DNA of 64,000 bases, taken from Palsa-504 sp963739135. GTDB taxonomy: Bacteria > Actinomycetota > Actinomycetes > Streptosporangiales > Streptosporangiaceae. Both the position numbers and the translations under genes were made by a program. Position 1 is the stretch's first letter. Every line of letters starts with the position of its first letter. The DNA is taken from assembly GCA_963739135.1 (NCBI GenBank), contig CAVTZG010000013.1, positions 372,001-436,000 on the forward strand, read 5' to 3'. Positions 8,727 to 17,439 of this stretch are shown here, in pieces. The notes under the pieces were generated by a model. It saw nothing but the letters and a program-made list of their open reading frames with translations, had not been told where the DNA came from and made no database searches.

Positions 8727-9773
8727 ATGGCAGTGACCATCGTAGAGACACGCGCGATTACCGGCGGCGTGGACACCCACGCCGATACCCATGTCGCGGC
8801 CGCGCTGGATCCGGTCGGCGGGCTGCTCGGCGTCCGGGAGTTCCCCGTGAGCGCGGCCGGGTATGCCGGGTTGCTGGGCTGGCTGGGCGGGTTCGGGACG
8901 GTGTGCCTGGTCGGGATCGAGGGCACCGGCAGCTACGGTGCCGGCCTGGCCCGCCACATGTCAGCGGCTGGCGTCCGGGTCGTCGAGGTGGACCGCTCGG
9001 ACCGGCAGGACCGGCGCCGTCAGGGGAAGTCCGATCCGCTGGACGCGGTCAGCGCCGCCCGGGCCGCCCAGTCCGGCCGGGCTCGCGGCGCCCCGAAGGG
9101 ACGCGACGGCGCGGTCGAGGCGATCCGGGCGCTGATGATCGCCAAGCGCAGTGCCCGCTCCGAGCGGACCCAGGCGATCAATCAGGCCCGGGCCCTCATC
9201 GTGACCGGCCCTGAGGACCTGCGCGCCCGGTTCACCGCGCACGCTACCGCTGACCTGGTCGCCGAGCTGGCGGCCCTGCGGCCCCGGCCCGGCGCTGTCG
9301 TCGGCTACCACACCCGGATCGCGCTGCGGGAGCTGGGCCGCCGTGCCGAGTTCCTCGACAGCCAGATCGAGCGCCTGGATGACCTCATCGGGCCCCTGGT
9401 CACCGGCCATGCTCCGGGCCTGCTCGCCCTGCACGGCGTCGGCTCCGACACCGCCGCGATCCTGCTCATCGCCGCCGGGGACCACCCCGAGCGGCTGCGG
9501 TCCGAGGCCGCCTGGGCGCACCTGTGCGCCGTGGCCCCGATCCCGGCGTCCTCTGGCAAGACCGTCCGGCGGCGCCTCAACCCGGCCGGCGACCGGCAGG
9601 CCAACCACGCCCTGTGGCGGATCGTGATCACCCGGATGAGCTCCCACCCGGCGACCCGGGCCTACGTCGACCGGCGTACCGCCCAGGGCCTGTCGAAGAA
9701 AGAGATCATGCGCTGCCTCAAACGCTACGTCGCCCGCGAGGTCTATCCCCACCTCCGCCACGTCGCTGACTGA
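8727..9773 (+). CDS. IS110-family transposase
   Basis: A 348-residue DEDD recombinase. The N-terminal RuvC-like half has GGVDTHADTH (first Asp), GIEGTGSYG (Glu) and a later Asp pair in GKSDPLDA. The C-terminal Transposase_20 half has LHGVGSDTAAILL, the helix-hairpin-like segment, and the conserved small-residue stretch around NPAGDRQANHALW with the catalytic Ser region nearby. Length is typical and the frame is intact, so this copy could be active. It is preceded by a structured leader and framed by direct repeats. Confidence 0.93.
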   Translation: MAVTIVETRAITGGVDTHADTHVAAALDPVGGLLGVREFPVSAAGYAGLLGWLGGFGTVCLVGIEGTGSYGAGLARHMSAAGVRVVEVDRSDRQDRRRQGKSDPLDAVSAARAAQSGRARGAPKGRDGAVEAIRALMIAKRSARSERTQAINQARALIVTGPEDLRARFTAHATADLVAELAALRPRPGAVVGYHTRIALRELGRRAEFLDSQIERLDDLIGPLVTGHAPGLLALHGVGSDTAAILLIAAGDHPERLRSEAAWAHLCAVAPIPASSGKTVRRRLNPAGDRQANHALWRIVITRMSSHPATRAYVDRRTAQGLSKKEIMRCLKRYVAREVYPHLRHVAD

Positions 9774-9797
9774 CAGCCCGCGCACTCCGGGGGCGGC

Positions 9798-9852
9798 CTG
9801 ACCCTCTATTCGGCTGCCGCATCCGTGCTGGCCTTCTATCGATTTGTCGGCC
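9798..9852 (+). repeat. right direct repeat of IS110 element 1
   Basis: It begins CTGACCCTCTATTCGGCTG and ends GATTTGTCGGCC, 24 bp after the transposase stop. It matches the left repeat at 8544-8600 in direct orientation. It may mark the element's right end or a donor-like sequence recognised by the bridge RNA. Confidence 0.75.
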
Positions 9853-10248
9853 GCCCCCGGTCCAACTTTGACCCGCTGCCCGCGTGACCTAATAAGAGCT
9901 TGCACCCTCCACCCGGAGTGGCCCTTCCCTGTCGTGTCCGCAATCAGCAGCCCCAGCCAGAGCAACATTTCCTGAACACGGAAATTGAAAGATTCAAAAC
10001 ATCATCCGAACCCTTGACAGACATAGGAGTCGTCGATGTCGCGCGCGACGCCCTGAGGCGTGAAAATCGGGTGGGGTGCCCGCTGAAGCCGGCGATGCTT
10101 GGTGCCGCTGAGCCCGCATAGGAGTCTGGCGCTGGGAGCCTGCCACAGGGGTCCTGCATTGTTGCCTCGAGCACGCGATTCCGCCTCTGAACCCCCTCTT
10201 GGCTCCCGCGGGCAGCCCGCCTGGAATCTGCCCGACCGGAAAGGACCA
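9853..10248 (+). other. non-coding leader of the second IS110-type element
   Basis: These 396 bp contain no recognisable gene. They are locally AT-rich (9960-10020) and include TTGACA at 10014-10019, a possible -35 box reading toward the second transposase, although I see no good -10 box. By analogy with other IS110 elements this region should carry a guide RNA. I could not see a fold as clear as that in the first element. Confidence 0.4.
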
Positions 10249-11517
10249 ATGGTCATGGAAGAGATCACAGAAGAGCCGGGCGCGCTGGTGGAGCGGGTCG
10301 CGGCGCTGGACATCGGGAAGGCGACGCTGACCGTGTGCATCCGGGTCCCGCATGAGGACAAGCCCGGAGCGCGCCGCCAGGAGGTCCGCACTTACGCCAC
10401 GCTGACCCCGGCGCTGCTGGAACTGCGGGACTGGCTGATCTGCCAGGGCGTCACCCTGGTGGTGATGGAGGCCACCTCGGCGTACTGGAAGCCGCCGTTC
10501 TACCTCCTGGAAGACGACATCGAGTGCTGGGTGGTCAACGCCCGCGACGTCAAGAACGTCCCCGGCCGGGCCAAAACGGACAAGCTCGATTCGGTCTGGT
10601 TGTGCAAGCTCGCCGAGCGGGGCATGCTCCGGGCCTCGTTCATCCCGTCCCGCCCGCAGCGCCAGCTGCGGGACCTGACCCGCTACCGGCGCACCTTGAC
10701 CCAGGAACGGACCCGGGAAAAGCAGCGCGCCGAGAAACTGCTCGAGGACGCCCAGATCAAGCTGTCCTCGGTGATCAGCGACATCTTCGGCGTCTCCGGC
10801 CGGGCCATGCTCGATGCCCTGATCGCCGGGCAGCGTAACCCGCACGAACTGGCCGCCCTGGCCTATAGGAACATGCGCGCCAAGACCAGCGTCTTGCAGG
10901 AGGCGCTGACCGGGCACTTCACCGATCACCACGCCTTCATGCTGGGCATGATGCTGGCCCGGATCGACGCGCTCACCGCCCAGATCGATACCCTCACCAC
11001 CCGGATCGGCGAGGCCATCGCCCCGTACGCCCACCAGGTCGCCCAGCTCGATGAGATCCCCGGCATCGGCATCATCGCCGCCCAGGACATGCTCGCCGAG
11101 ATCGGCACCGACATGTCCCGCTTCCCCACCCCAGGCCACCTGGTGTCCTGGGCCAAGTTCGCGCCCAAAGCCCGCCAGTCCGCCGGCCGCAGCAAGGCCG
11201 CCGCCACCGGCAAGGGCAACCCCTGGCTCGGCGGCACCCTCGGCGAGGCGGCCGCCGGCGCCGCCCGCACCAAGACCTTCCTGGCCTCCCGCTACAAGCG
11301 GATCGTCAGGCGCCGCGGCAAGCAACGCGCCCTGGTCGCCGTCGGCAACTCCCTGCTCACCATCGCCTGGCACCTGCTCTCCGACCCCGCCGCCCACTTC
11401 ACCGACCTAGGCCCCGACTGGCACGACCGCCTTGCCCCGCTACGCCGCAAGCGACAGCTCATCACCGAACTCGAACGGCTATCCGGCAAGAAAGTCACCC
11501 TCCACGACGCCGCCTGA
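10249..11517 (+). CDS. IS110-family transposase, second type
   Basis: A 422-residue DEDD transposase, unrelated in detail to the one just upstream. The ATG at 10249 follows GAAAGGACC; an in-frame extension upstream is not coding-like. Motifs: AALDIGKATLTVCI (Asp), VVMEATSAYWKPPF (Glu), GRAKTDKLDSVWL (Asp pair) and the C-terminal LDEIPGIGIIAAQDMLAEIG of Transposase_20. The frame is intact. It follows the first IS110 element by 0.5 kb, so the pair marks an insertion hot spot. Confidence 0.92.
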   Translation: MVMEEITEEPGALVERVAALDIGKATLTVCIRVPHEDKPGARRQEVRTYATLTPALLELRDWLICQGVTLVVMEATSAYWKPPFYLLEDDIECWVVNARDVKNVPGRAKTDKLDSVWLCKLAERGMLRASFIPSRPQRQLRDLTRYRRTLTQERTREKQRAEKLLEDAQIKLSSVISDIFGVSGRAMLDALIAGQRNPHELAALAYRNMRAKTSVLQEALTGHFTDHHAFMLGMMLARIDALTAQIDTLTTRIGEAIAPYAHQVAQLDEIPGIGIIAAQDMLAEIGTDMSRFPTPGHLVSWAKFAPKARQSAGRSKAAATGKGNPWLGGTLGEAAAGAARTKTFLASRYKRIVRRRGKQRALVAVGNSLLTIAWHLLSDPAAHFTDLGPDWHDRLAPLRRKRQLITELERLSGKKVTLHDAA

Positions 11518-11789
11518 CACAACCTCCCCGTAACCGCGGCACCTCGCAAGAACCCGGCTCCGCAAGAGCTCCGCCGGGTGCTGCCGCCTGCCCACTGACC
11601 GACCGATTTTCGATTCAGCATCGTTATGTGCGATCTTAAAATGCCGAGCATACGTTTCTCGTTACGGTACGTAGCCCTATGGCACTTGGCCGCCAGGCCG
11701 GGGCGCTGGGTAAGGGGGGCCATGCCGGGCGTGCACGGTGGTGTTTTCTGAAGCGCCTGCGTGATCCGGCGTCCGTGAGTCCGCTGGTG

Positions 11790-11975
11790 CGCCGCGTCGC
11801 GGCAGTGGAACTGGACCCGGGCCGGCGGGAGATCAAAGTGCGGGGGAAGGGCGGCAGGGACCGGGCCGTCAGGATCGATATGAGGCCGCGCGCCGGGTTG
11901 ACCGGTACCTGCGGGTCCGTACGAGGCACGAGCAGGCGCACGTGCCTGGCTCCTGCCTCACGGGGGCCTGCCCGG
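11790..11975 (+). pseudogene. tyrosine integrase fragment, frameshifted
   Basis: The segment VELDPGRREIKVRGKGGRDR matches the beta-hairpin region of phage-type tyrosine recombinases (LDRRxIxVxGKGGRERxVP). About 15 codons later the resemblance continues in another frame (YEAARRVDRYLRVRTRHEQA). No catalytic Arg/His/Tyr box is present. It is a scrap of an integrase directly downstream of the IS110 pair. Confidence 0.6.
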
Positions 11976-11988
11976 ACAATGGCCGGTG

Positions 11989-13010
11989 TCAGGCAGCTGG
12001 GGTGCGGGCTGCGCGCCGGGTGGTCTTGACGCCGGCTGGGCTGCTGCCGTTTGCGGTGGGGGCGTCGGGGCTGGCGGCGCGGAGCCGGTCCAGTTCGTCG
12101 CGGTAGGCATCAGCCTGGCGTTCGGCGCGCTCGGCGCGGGCGCGCAGGTCGGCGCGCAGCTCATCGCGTTCGCGGGCCGCCTCGGCCCGCACCTGATCCA
12201 GCATCTTGCCGGCGTCGGCGCGGACCCGCTCGGTTTCTGCCTGGGCAGCGCGGGCGGCGGCCTGCGCACGTGCGGTCTCCTGCCCGGCGTGCCGGGCAGT
12301 GTCCTCGGCGGCGGCTGCCGCTTGGCGGGCCTGATCCCGCTCCGCGTCGGCGGCGCGGACACGCTGCTCGGCGTCAGCGCGGGCCTGGGCGACGGCGGCA
12401 TCCCGCTCGGCTCCGGCGGCGGTCACCCGCTGATCAGCCTCGGCGCGGGCCTGCCGCACCGCTTCGTCCCGCTGGTTCTCCGCGGCGGCGGCACGCCGCC
12501 CGGCGGCCTGGGCGAGGGCTTGGGCGTCGGTCAGGTGCTCGCTCATCTCCTCGGCGGCGGCATCGGCCTCGGCGCGGAGCTGCTCAGCGGTCGCGGCGCG
12601 CTGCCCGGCGGCTGCGGCGCGGGCTTCGGCGGTGGCGGCGCGCTGCTCGGCGGCGGCGCGGACCGCTTCTACCTCGGCTTCGGCGGCGGTCGGGTCGGTG
12701 AGGGTATCGATCCGGTCCCGCAGCCCGGCCCCCAGCGCGGTGATCCGGTCGGCCTCGGCGCGCAGCGACCGCAGCAGCTCCGCCCCGGTCATCTTGGCGG
12801 TGGTGAGCGGGCTGCCGTCCTCGGCCGGGCTGATCGTGGTGCCGGCCTGCCCGGCGGCCAGCCGGCGCCGTTCCCGCCACGCCGACACGCGGGTGTGGCC
12901 GCGCCGGGCGCAGTACTCCGGCGGCCGGCCGGTCCCGGCCGCCGGGGGGCGGCAGGCTGCCCGCAGCCGGGGTACCTGCACGTCTGGCGCGCTATGGTGG
13001 TGGTGCTCAT
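11989..13010 (-). pseudogene. long coiled-coil protein with N-terminal zinc knuckle, frameshifted
   Basis: From the ATG at 13010 (preceded by GAGGAGGG) the protein begins TCRYPGCGQPAA, a Cys pair. After a G6 run at 12944-12949 the sense continues in another frame with PPEYCARRGHTRVSAWRERR, completing a Cys/His knuckle. Then follow about 250 residues of almost uninterrupted coiled coil, rich in Ala, Glu, Arg, Gln. The layout resembles KfrA-like plasmid DNA-binding proteins. It is read in the same direction as the serine recombinase 0.16 kb upstream. One indel at the homopolymer would restore the frame, so it could be a sequence error. Confidence 0.6.
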
Positions 13011-13168
13011 CGGCCCTCCTCGTCGTGGTGGCCTGCGGTCCGGGGCCGCGATACGTATCGCGGCGTAACGGAAGACGGAACGAAGCGCAGCGGTTCGCTG
13101 CGCGGCAGGCGCGGGTCATGCGGCGGTAGGGGTGGGGGAACCGGGCCGGGGTCAAGGCGTCCGCCGCG

Positions 13169-14802
13169 CTACTGGCGCCACTCGATCCGCATTTGCAGCT
13201 GGGGGTCGAACGGCTGCCGCATCCGGCCGGGCAGCAGGGTCACCTCGCACAGCAGCCGGACGATTTCCCGCTGGCGCGGCAGGGACAGGCCCTGCCAGAC
13301 GCGGGCCGGGTCGGCTCCGGGGGCGCGCAGTTCCGGCAGCAGGTCGATCTGGGTCGCGTCGGCCAGTTCGGTGCTGATCTGGGCCAGCCGGGCATCGATC
13401 CGCTTGCGTTCCTGCCGTACCCCGGCCTCGGTCAGCACGTCCTCGCTCAGCAGCCGGGCCAGGTCATCCCGCTTGGCGTGCAGCTTCCTGGACTCGCCGC
13501 GCAGCGCCGCCACATCCACCTCCGGCCTCGGTTCGGGAGCCGGCAGCAGGCCGGCGATGTCGGGCTGGCCCAGCCGGGCGATCATCACCTGGGCCATGGC
13601 CTGGTCGGCCGGGATGGCCGGGGTGGCGCAGTGCGACCCCTTGTCGCACCGGTAGGCGCTGCCCCGCTCCGGGCCGTACCCGCCCATCCCCGAGGCGTGC
13701 ATCGTGGAGCCGTCAGCGCAGATCCCGCACCGGGCGTGCCCTGATAGCAGCCAGCGCGGCGCGTTGGCGTTGTGGGGGTTGGTGCGCCGGGCCGGGTCGG
13801 TCAGCATCTCGGTCAGCCGCTCCCACCGGTCCGGCTCGATGATCGGCTCCAGCCACGACGACGCGTCGTACTGTGCCCCGTTGCAGGTCGCGATGCCGGC
13901 CACGTGCGAGGCCAGTAGCGCGTCGCGCAGCGATACGGCGCTGAACGGCTTGCCCGTTACGGTGCGCAGGCCGCGTCCGCGCAGGTCGGCGGCGACCGCG
14001 CGCAGCGAGATGCCCCGGTCCAGCACGTCGGTCACCGCATCCTGGAGCACCTTGGCTTCCTCGGGCACGGTGATCAGCCGCTTGGCGTGCTTGGGCGCGG
14101 ACGGGTCGATCATCCGGCCGTAGGGACGCCGCCCGCCCCAGTACGACTTGCCCGCCCACCGCTTGCGGCCACGCTGCACCTTGTCGGAGATATCGGCGCT
14201 GTAGTCGTGGGCGGCCCTGGCCCGCTCGCGGAACGAGCGGATCTCCTCGCGGGTGCCGCCCCGGGTGATCCGCAGCGACCCGATGCCGTCTGCGGAGTCC
14301 TCGCTCGGGGAGAACGCCGACGCCCTGCCCAGCTCGCATGCGTCGATCAGGTCCAGGGCGTCCCGCTCATCGCGGGCGATCCGCGACACGTCATCGCAGA
14401 TCAGCACCCCCGCCTTCCCGGTTTGCAGGTCCAGCAGCACGCGGGCGAACACCGGGCGGCGGGTCCGCATCGTCACCAGCCCGGTCGCGGTAGTGACCCG
14501 GACCGGCCGCTTGTACGCGGACGCAGGCCGGAAACCGCCGTTACCCGCGTCGTTCTCGATCGCCACACGGACACGCTCAGCGGGAATGCTAACGGGCTTT
14601 CCCCAGCCCCAGCTGTGGGGGGTGCTATGTTGGGTTGCCCCTCTCCCCCCCCTAGCCCGGCGGCGAAGTCGCGGAGCTGCTGCTCACGCTCGCCGAACGT
14701 GGTGAAGTCCTCGTCGCGGAAATCCGACATCCGCAGGTAGATGATCGCGTCACCGAGGATGAGCGTTTCGCCGAGGGTGATGATGCCGTTGCCGCTGCTC
14801 AT
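13169..14802 (-). pseudogene. large serine recombinase, disrupted
   Basis: The N-terminus (from ATG at 14802) has IIYLRMSDFRDEDFTTFGER, with the expected catalytic Ser in YLRxS, up to DFAAGLG. The rest is in another frame from about RVRVAIEND (14590) and covers the remainder: LICDDVSRIARDERDALDLI, the recombinase domain (RRPYGRMI), a zinc ribbon (CGIC and YRCDKGSHC) and a C-terminal coiled coil. Between them lie about 60-70 extra bases with a C8 run at 14645-14652 (plus strand) and a CCCCACAGCTGGGG palindrome. These serine integrases insert phage or integrative elements. This copy is broken by a small insertion, a frameshift, or both. Confidence 0.8.
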
Positions 14803-14852
14803 GATGCCTCACTCGGGGGTGTCCTGCTTTAACCCCTTGAGTGTATTTGCTT

Positions 14853-15409
14853 CTAGATCGGCTGACCCGGACCTGGCCCGCGACCTGGCCAGAGCGGCCG
14901 CCACGAATCCCAAGACCACCTGGTGCGTAACCGTCACCGACCAGGACGGGCACGCCATAGGGCACGGCTGCGCCCGGCCCGCACCCCGCAACCGGCAGGC
15001 CACAGGCGGCGCACCCGGCAGAAACGGCACACCCGGCAGAAACGGCACAGCCGGCGGGCACGACCCGCCCGGCAGCACCGGCACGCCGCGGTTCACGTTC
15101 ACCCCGGACAGCCGGGACGGGCCACCCGGCGGATACGGGACCTGGCGGCTGGACACCGGCATCGCCGGGCGGCCGGACCTGATCATCAGCCTCGGGCCTC
15201 TCAGCACCGACCCATGTGACCATAGGCACCAGGCCCGCGGGCATGACCCCGGGGTGCTGCTGCGGCACCTGACCCAGATCCGGTACGCGACCTGCACCGG
15301 ACCCGGCTTCCGGCGGCCCGCTACTCAATGCGATTTCGAGCACAGCGTGCCGTACGAAGCCGGCGGACGCACCTGCACATGCAATGGCGATCCACGGTGC
15401 AAACGATAA
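14853..15409 (+). pseudogene. DUF222/HNH endonuclease-family fragment
   Basis: About 185 residues match the middle and late part of the large actinobacterial DUF222-HNH family: TWCVTVTDQDGHAIGHGCAR, a Pro-rich spacer, HLTQIRYATCTGPGFRRPA, then CDFEHSVPYEAGGRTCTCN, the start of the HNH zinc/active-site region. It stops at 15409 before the final His/Asn box. Upstream it meets the start of the serine recombinase on the opposite strand. Both ends are therefore missing, and the recombinase may mark an old insertion junction. Confidence 0.7.
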
Positions 15410-15511
15410 TGACACACGTCAACCGTCCGCCTCTGGTACGGGTCTCGTTTTATCCGTCGGCCGCAGTTCCGGGCGTTGGCCGGGCTGAACGCTGCGTGTG
15501 GGGGTGCCGGG

Positions 15512-15748
15512 TCAGGCGGTCCGGCGCAGTTCGTGCTCGACTGCCCGGCGGATCCACGCCGATAGCGACCGGTCGTCGGCATCGGCCGCGCGGCGGGCCT
15601 GCTCCAGTAGTTCCGGGGGGAATCGCACGGGCACCGGTGTGCCCAGTCGGGAGGCATGGCGTCGGCGGGACGGTCCCTGCGGCTCCTGGTTTTCCGGCTG
15701 CGCGTAGAAATCGAATTCCTGGTCAGGTGTCATAGGCGTGTTCGTCAT
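15512..15748 (-). CDS. ribbon-helix-helix antitoxin (BrnA-like)
   Basis: A 78-residue protein. The C-terminal half, PVPVRFPPELLEQARRAADA followed by RSLSAWIRRAVEHELRR, is a ribbon-helix-helix fold of the CopG/BrnA kind. The N-terminal half is polar and probably the toxin-binding tail. Its ATG overlaps the stop of the upstream toxin gene by 4 bp (15745-15748). That gives toxin-first order, as in brnTA systems. It should bind its own promoter; a perfect 11-bp palindrome lies just before the toxin start. Confidence 0.75.
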   Translation of the reverse strand: MTNTPMTPDQEFDFYAQPENQEPQGPSRRRHASRLGTPVPVRFPPELLEQARRAADADDRSLSAWIRRAVEHELRRTA

Positions 15749-16053
15749 CGGTCTCTCCGGTACTGGGCGACAAGCCTGCCCGCCGCCTCATAGCAGCCGA
15801 TCGGACGGCATCTGTGCGGGTCGCCGCTGCGCGCGGGAGCCAGCGGAACCACAAGCACCCGGCCCCCGACCTCGGCGCACATGAGCCAGTGCGCTGGAGG
15901 CTTGGCCTGGTAAAACAGCGGGTCGCTGGCCCACACGTCATCAATGTCATCGATTCCAAAGTGCGGATGCTTGAACAGGTGCGCGGCCTGGGTGTCGATC
16001 TCAAACGGGTCTTCCTCATCCAGCAGGTCCAGATCGAACCGCTCACCGCCCAC
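15745..16053 (-). CDS. BrnT-like toxin
   Basis: A 102-residue protein with GTG start at 16053. The layout fits the BrnT ribonuclease toxin fold: an early acidic strand, HLFKHPHFGIDDIDDVWASD (the KH-gxxFexaxxvF helix of the family), then WLMCAEVGGRVLVVPLAPA and a basic C-terminal strand with RCRPIGCYEA, resembling the family's RIISAR segment. Overlap with a ribbon-helix-helix gene supports a type II toxin-antitoxin module. Sequence similarity is moderate, so another small toxin family is possible. Confidence 0.6.
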   Translation of the reverse strand: MGGERFDLDLLDEEDPFEIDTQAAHLFKHPHFGIDDIDDVWASDPLFYQAKPPAHWLMCAEVGGRVLVVPLAPARSGDPHRCRPIGCYEAAGRLVAQYRRDR

Positions 16054-16060
16054 TTGATTA

Positions 16061-16071
16061 TTGTATTACAA
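16061..16071. promoter_or_regulatory. palindrome at toxin-antitoxin promoter
   Basis: TTGTATTACAA is a perfect 11-bp palindrome in an AT-rich patch, 8 bp before the toxin GTG. It is the only such site in the 90 bp upstream and is a reasonable operator for the ribbon-helix-helix antitoxin. Binding is inferred. Confidence 0.5.
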
Positions 16072-16140
16072 ACGACTACCGACTAGCCAGCGGACCTGGG
16101 CGCGAGCAAGCTGGTGCAAGCTGGTGCAAGATATGCAGTC

Positions 16141-16755
16141 ATGAGATGCAAGCGCGCCGTCGAGAAGCTGCGGATCCTCGCCGAGACGTGTGAGCGCGTG
16201 AAGACCTTCTGGTTCGACACGGAGCCGTTCCTGAAGGCCGTGTATGCCTTCGGCGAAGTGGTGGACGGAGCCGACCCGCTGGATGCTGATCAGGTCGCGG
16301 TCGCGATCAACCTGTCCCCGCAGGAAGTCCCGTGGGAGTCCAGTCCTGAAGGCACCGGCTGGCTGGCGAACGAGTTGCGGCTCAGCAAGGGCGGCTTCAT
16401 GTACTTCTGGCGGTCGTACCTGGACCCGATCTGGAATCACTACATCCGCGGCCCGGTGCGCATCTGGTCTGTCGATGACGGTCCCGACGAGCGGGCGCTC
16501 ACGGCGCTGGAAGCGAGAGACTTCGGGTCGCTGAAGCGGCTGATCCCAGAGCCGGCCGATGAGCGGCTGCAGCTCCGCGAAGACCTGGGCGCGGCGCTGG
16601 CTCATCTGCGCGAGGTCCGCGACAAGTACTGGGATCATGGCTGGCGGCGCGAGCACCGTGGCTCCGGCCGCTACCCGGAGAACGACCTGTGGGAGGCGGT
16701 CGAAGGCTATCTCGACCTGCTTGATGCCTCACGGTCCAGCGATCCGGGCGCCTGA
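16141..16755 (+). CDS. conserved hypothetical protein, actinobacterial
   Basis: A 204-residue soluble protein from the ATG at 16141. It is Trp-rich, with striking segments VPWESSPEGTGWLANELRLS, FMYFWRSYLDPIWNHYIRGP and KYWDHGWRREHRG. I recognise the pattern from uncharacterised actinobacterial proteins but know no function. No signal peptide or membrane segment is seen. The 5' flank has a 10-bp tandem duplication (CAAGCTGGTG twice, 16107-16126). It looks intact among damaged neighbours. Confidence 0.75.
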   Translation: MRCKRAVEKLRILAETCERVKTFWFDTEPFLKAVYAFGEVVDGADPLDADQVAVAINLSPQEVPWESSPEGTGWLANELRLSKGGFMYFWRSYLDPIWNHYIRGPVRIWSVDDGPDERALTALEARDFGSLKRLIPEPADERLQLREDLGAALAHLREVRDKYWDHGWRREHRGSGRYPENDLWEAVEGYLDLLDASRSSDPGA

Positions 16756-16769
16756 GGTCTCGGTGACCG

Positions 16770-17075
16770 GTGTCCGCCGGGCGGGACAAGTGGAGCAAGA
16801 CGGTACGGATCAACCCGCTGCTCGTGTTCATCGCGGTGCTGGTCGGCGCCTCGATCGGCACCTTGATCGGCGGCATATTCGGCGGTTTCGTCGCGGCGCT
16901 CCTGGCCATCCCGACAGTCGGCGCACTGCAGGTGCTGGTCAAGGAGGTCTGGCAGGCCACCGCCCCGGACCACCCCCAGGAATCCCCGGCGCCCGCGGCT
17001 GAGCCAGCAGACAAGTACGGTAACCCTGCCGCTCAACACCGACCCCATCCGACCGTCCAGGCCAGCTCCAGATGA
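16770..17075 (+). pseudogene. AI-2E family transporter, C-terminal remnant
   Basis: The sequence KTVRINPLLVFIAVLVGASI with the following glycine-rich helix (GTLIGGIFGGFVAALLAIP) and VLVKEVWQA matches the last two membrane helices of AI-2E/PerM-type transporters, which are normally ~350 residues long. The N-terminal helices are absent. A hydrophilic tail of about 40 residues follows. It is a gene end left by a deletion. Confidence 0.7.
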
Positions 17076-17088
17076 CCCGGGAGCCGGC

Positions 17089-17301
17089 ATGAAGCTCAAC
17101 GGCAAGGTCGCCTGGGTCGTCGGCGCATCCAGCGGAATCGGCGCAGCGGTCTCCCGGGAACTCGCCTCCCGTGGAGGCACCGTGGTTCGTGTTCTACGGG
17201 TGGGTGTCGACGGAGGACTGGCAGGATCCGGTGACCTCGTGGGCGCGGCAGCTGGACCATGTCAACGGCAACGGAACTTTGACCCGTTTGGCGGAAGTTG
17301 A
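17089..17301 (+). pseudogene. SDR oxidoreductase, N-terminal remnant
   Basis: The first 30 residues, with WVVGASSGIGAAVSRELASR, are an SDR cofactor-binding start. After the codon for about residue 32 the match ends, and the sequence runs into what appears to be the end of an IS21-like element (GGAACTTTGACCC near 17273). An insertion therefore cut the gene. Confidence 0.7.
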
Positions 17302-17322
17302 ATTCTGACCCGCTTCCGCTGG

Positions 17323-17436
17323 TTAGTCCTCGTTTGCCTGGGCGGGGATGCGGCCCAGGTCGCGGTCTTTGAGCCGGTAGCTGTCTCCTTTCAGGCTGAT
17401 GACCTCGGCGTGGTGGACGAGGCGGCCGCGCTGCCG
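17323..17436 (-). pseudogene. istB: IS21 istB C-terminal remnant
   Basis: The final ~37 residues, RGRLVHHAEVISLKGDSYRL followed by KDRDLGRIPAQ, are the highly characteristic tail of IstB-type ATPases, the transposition helper of IS21 elements. Nothing of the ATPase core or of IstA remains upstream. It marks the scar of an IS21-family insertion that truncated the adjacent SDR gene. Confidence 0.75.
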
Positions 17437-17439
17437 AAT

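Larger units (their letters stand above)
8544..9852 (+). mobile_element. IS110-family insertion sequence 1
   Basis: The element consists of a transposase gene with long non-coding flanks. Imperfect direct repeats of 57 bp (8544-8600) and 55 bp (9798-9852) frame it, sharing CTATTCGGCTG and ATCGAT-TGTCGGCC blocks. IS110 elements lack inverted terminal repeats and carry a structured guide (bridge) RNA at one end. Exact ends cannot be fixed without an empty site. Confidence 0.7.

Noticed and set aside
9994..11397. 467-codon minus-strand open frame over the second IS110 transposase
   Set aside because: Gly/Ala/Gln-rich shadow; the plus frame has the DEDD motifs.
13010..13155. Longer start for the coiled-coil protein at 13155
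   Set aside because: The 388-codon frame's N-terminus is not coding-like; the Cys-containing start at 13010 in the other frame has a strong ribosome site.
11989..14802. Coiled-coil protein plus serine recombinase as a new defence module
   Set aside because: Both genes are broken as read and the pair fits plasmid/integrative-element maintenance better; no nuclease or sensor partner is intact.
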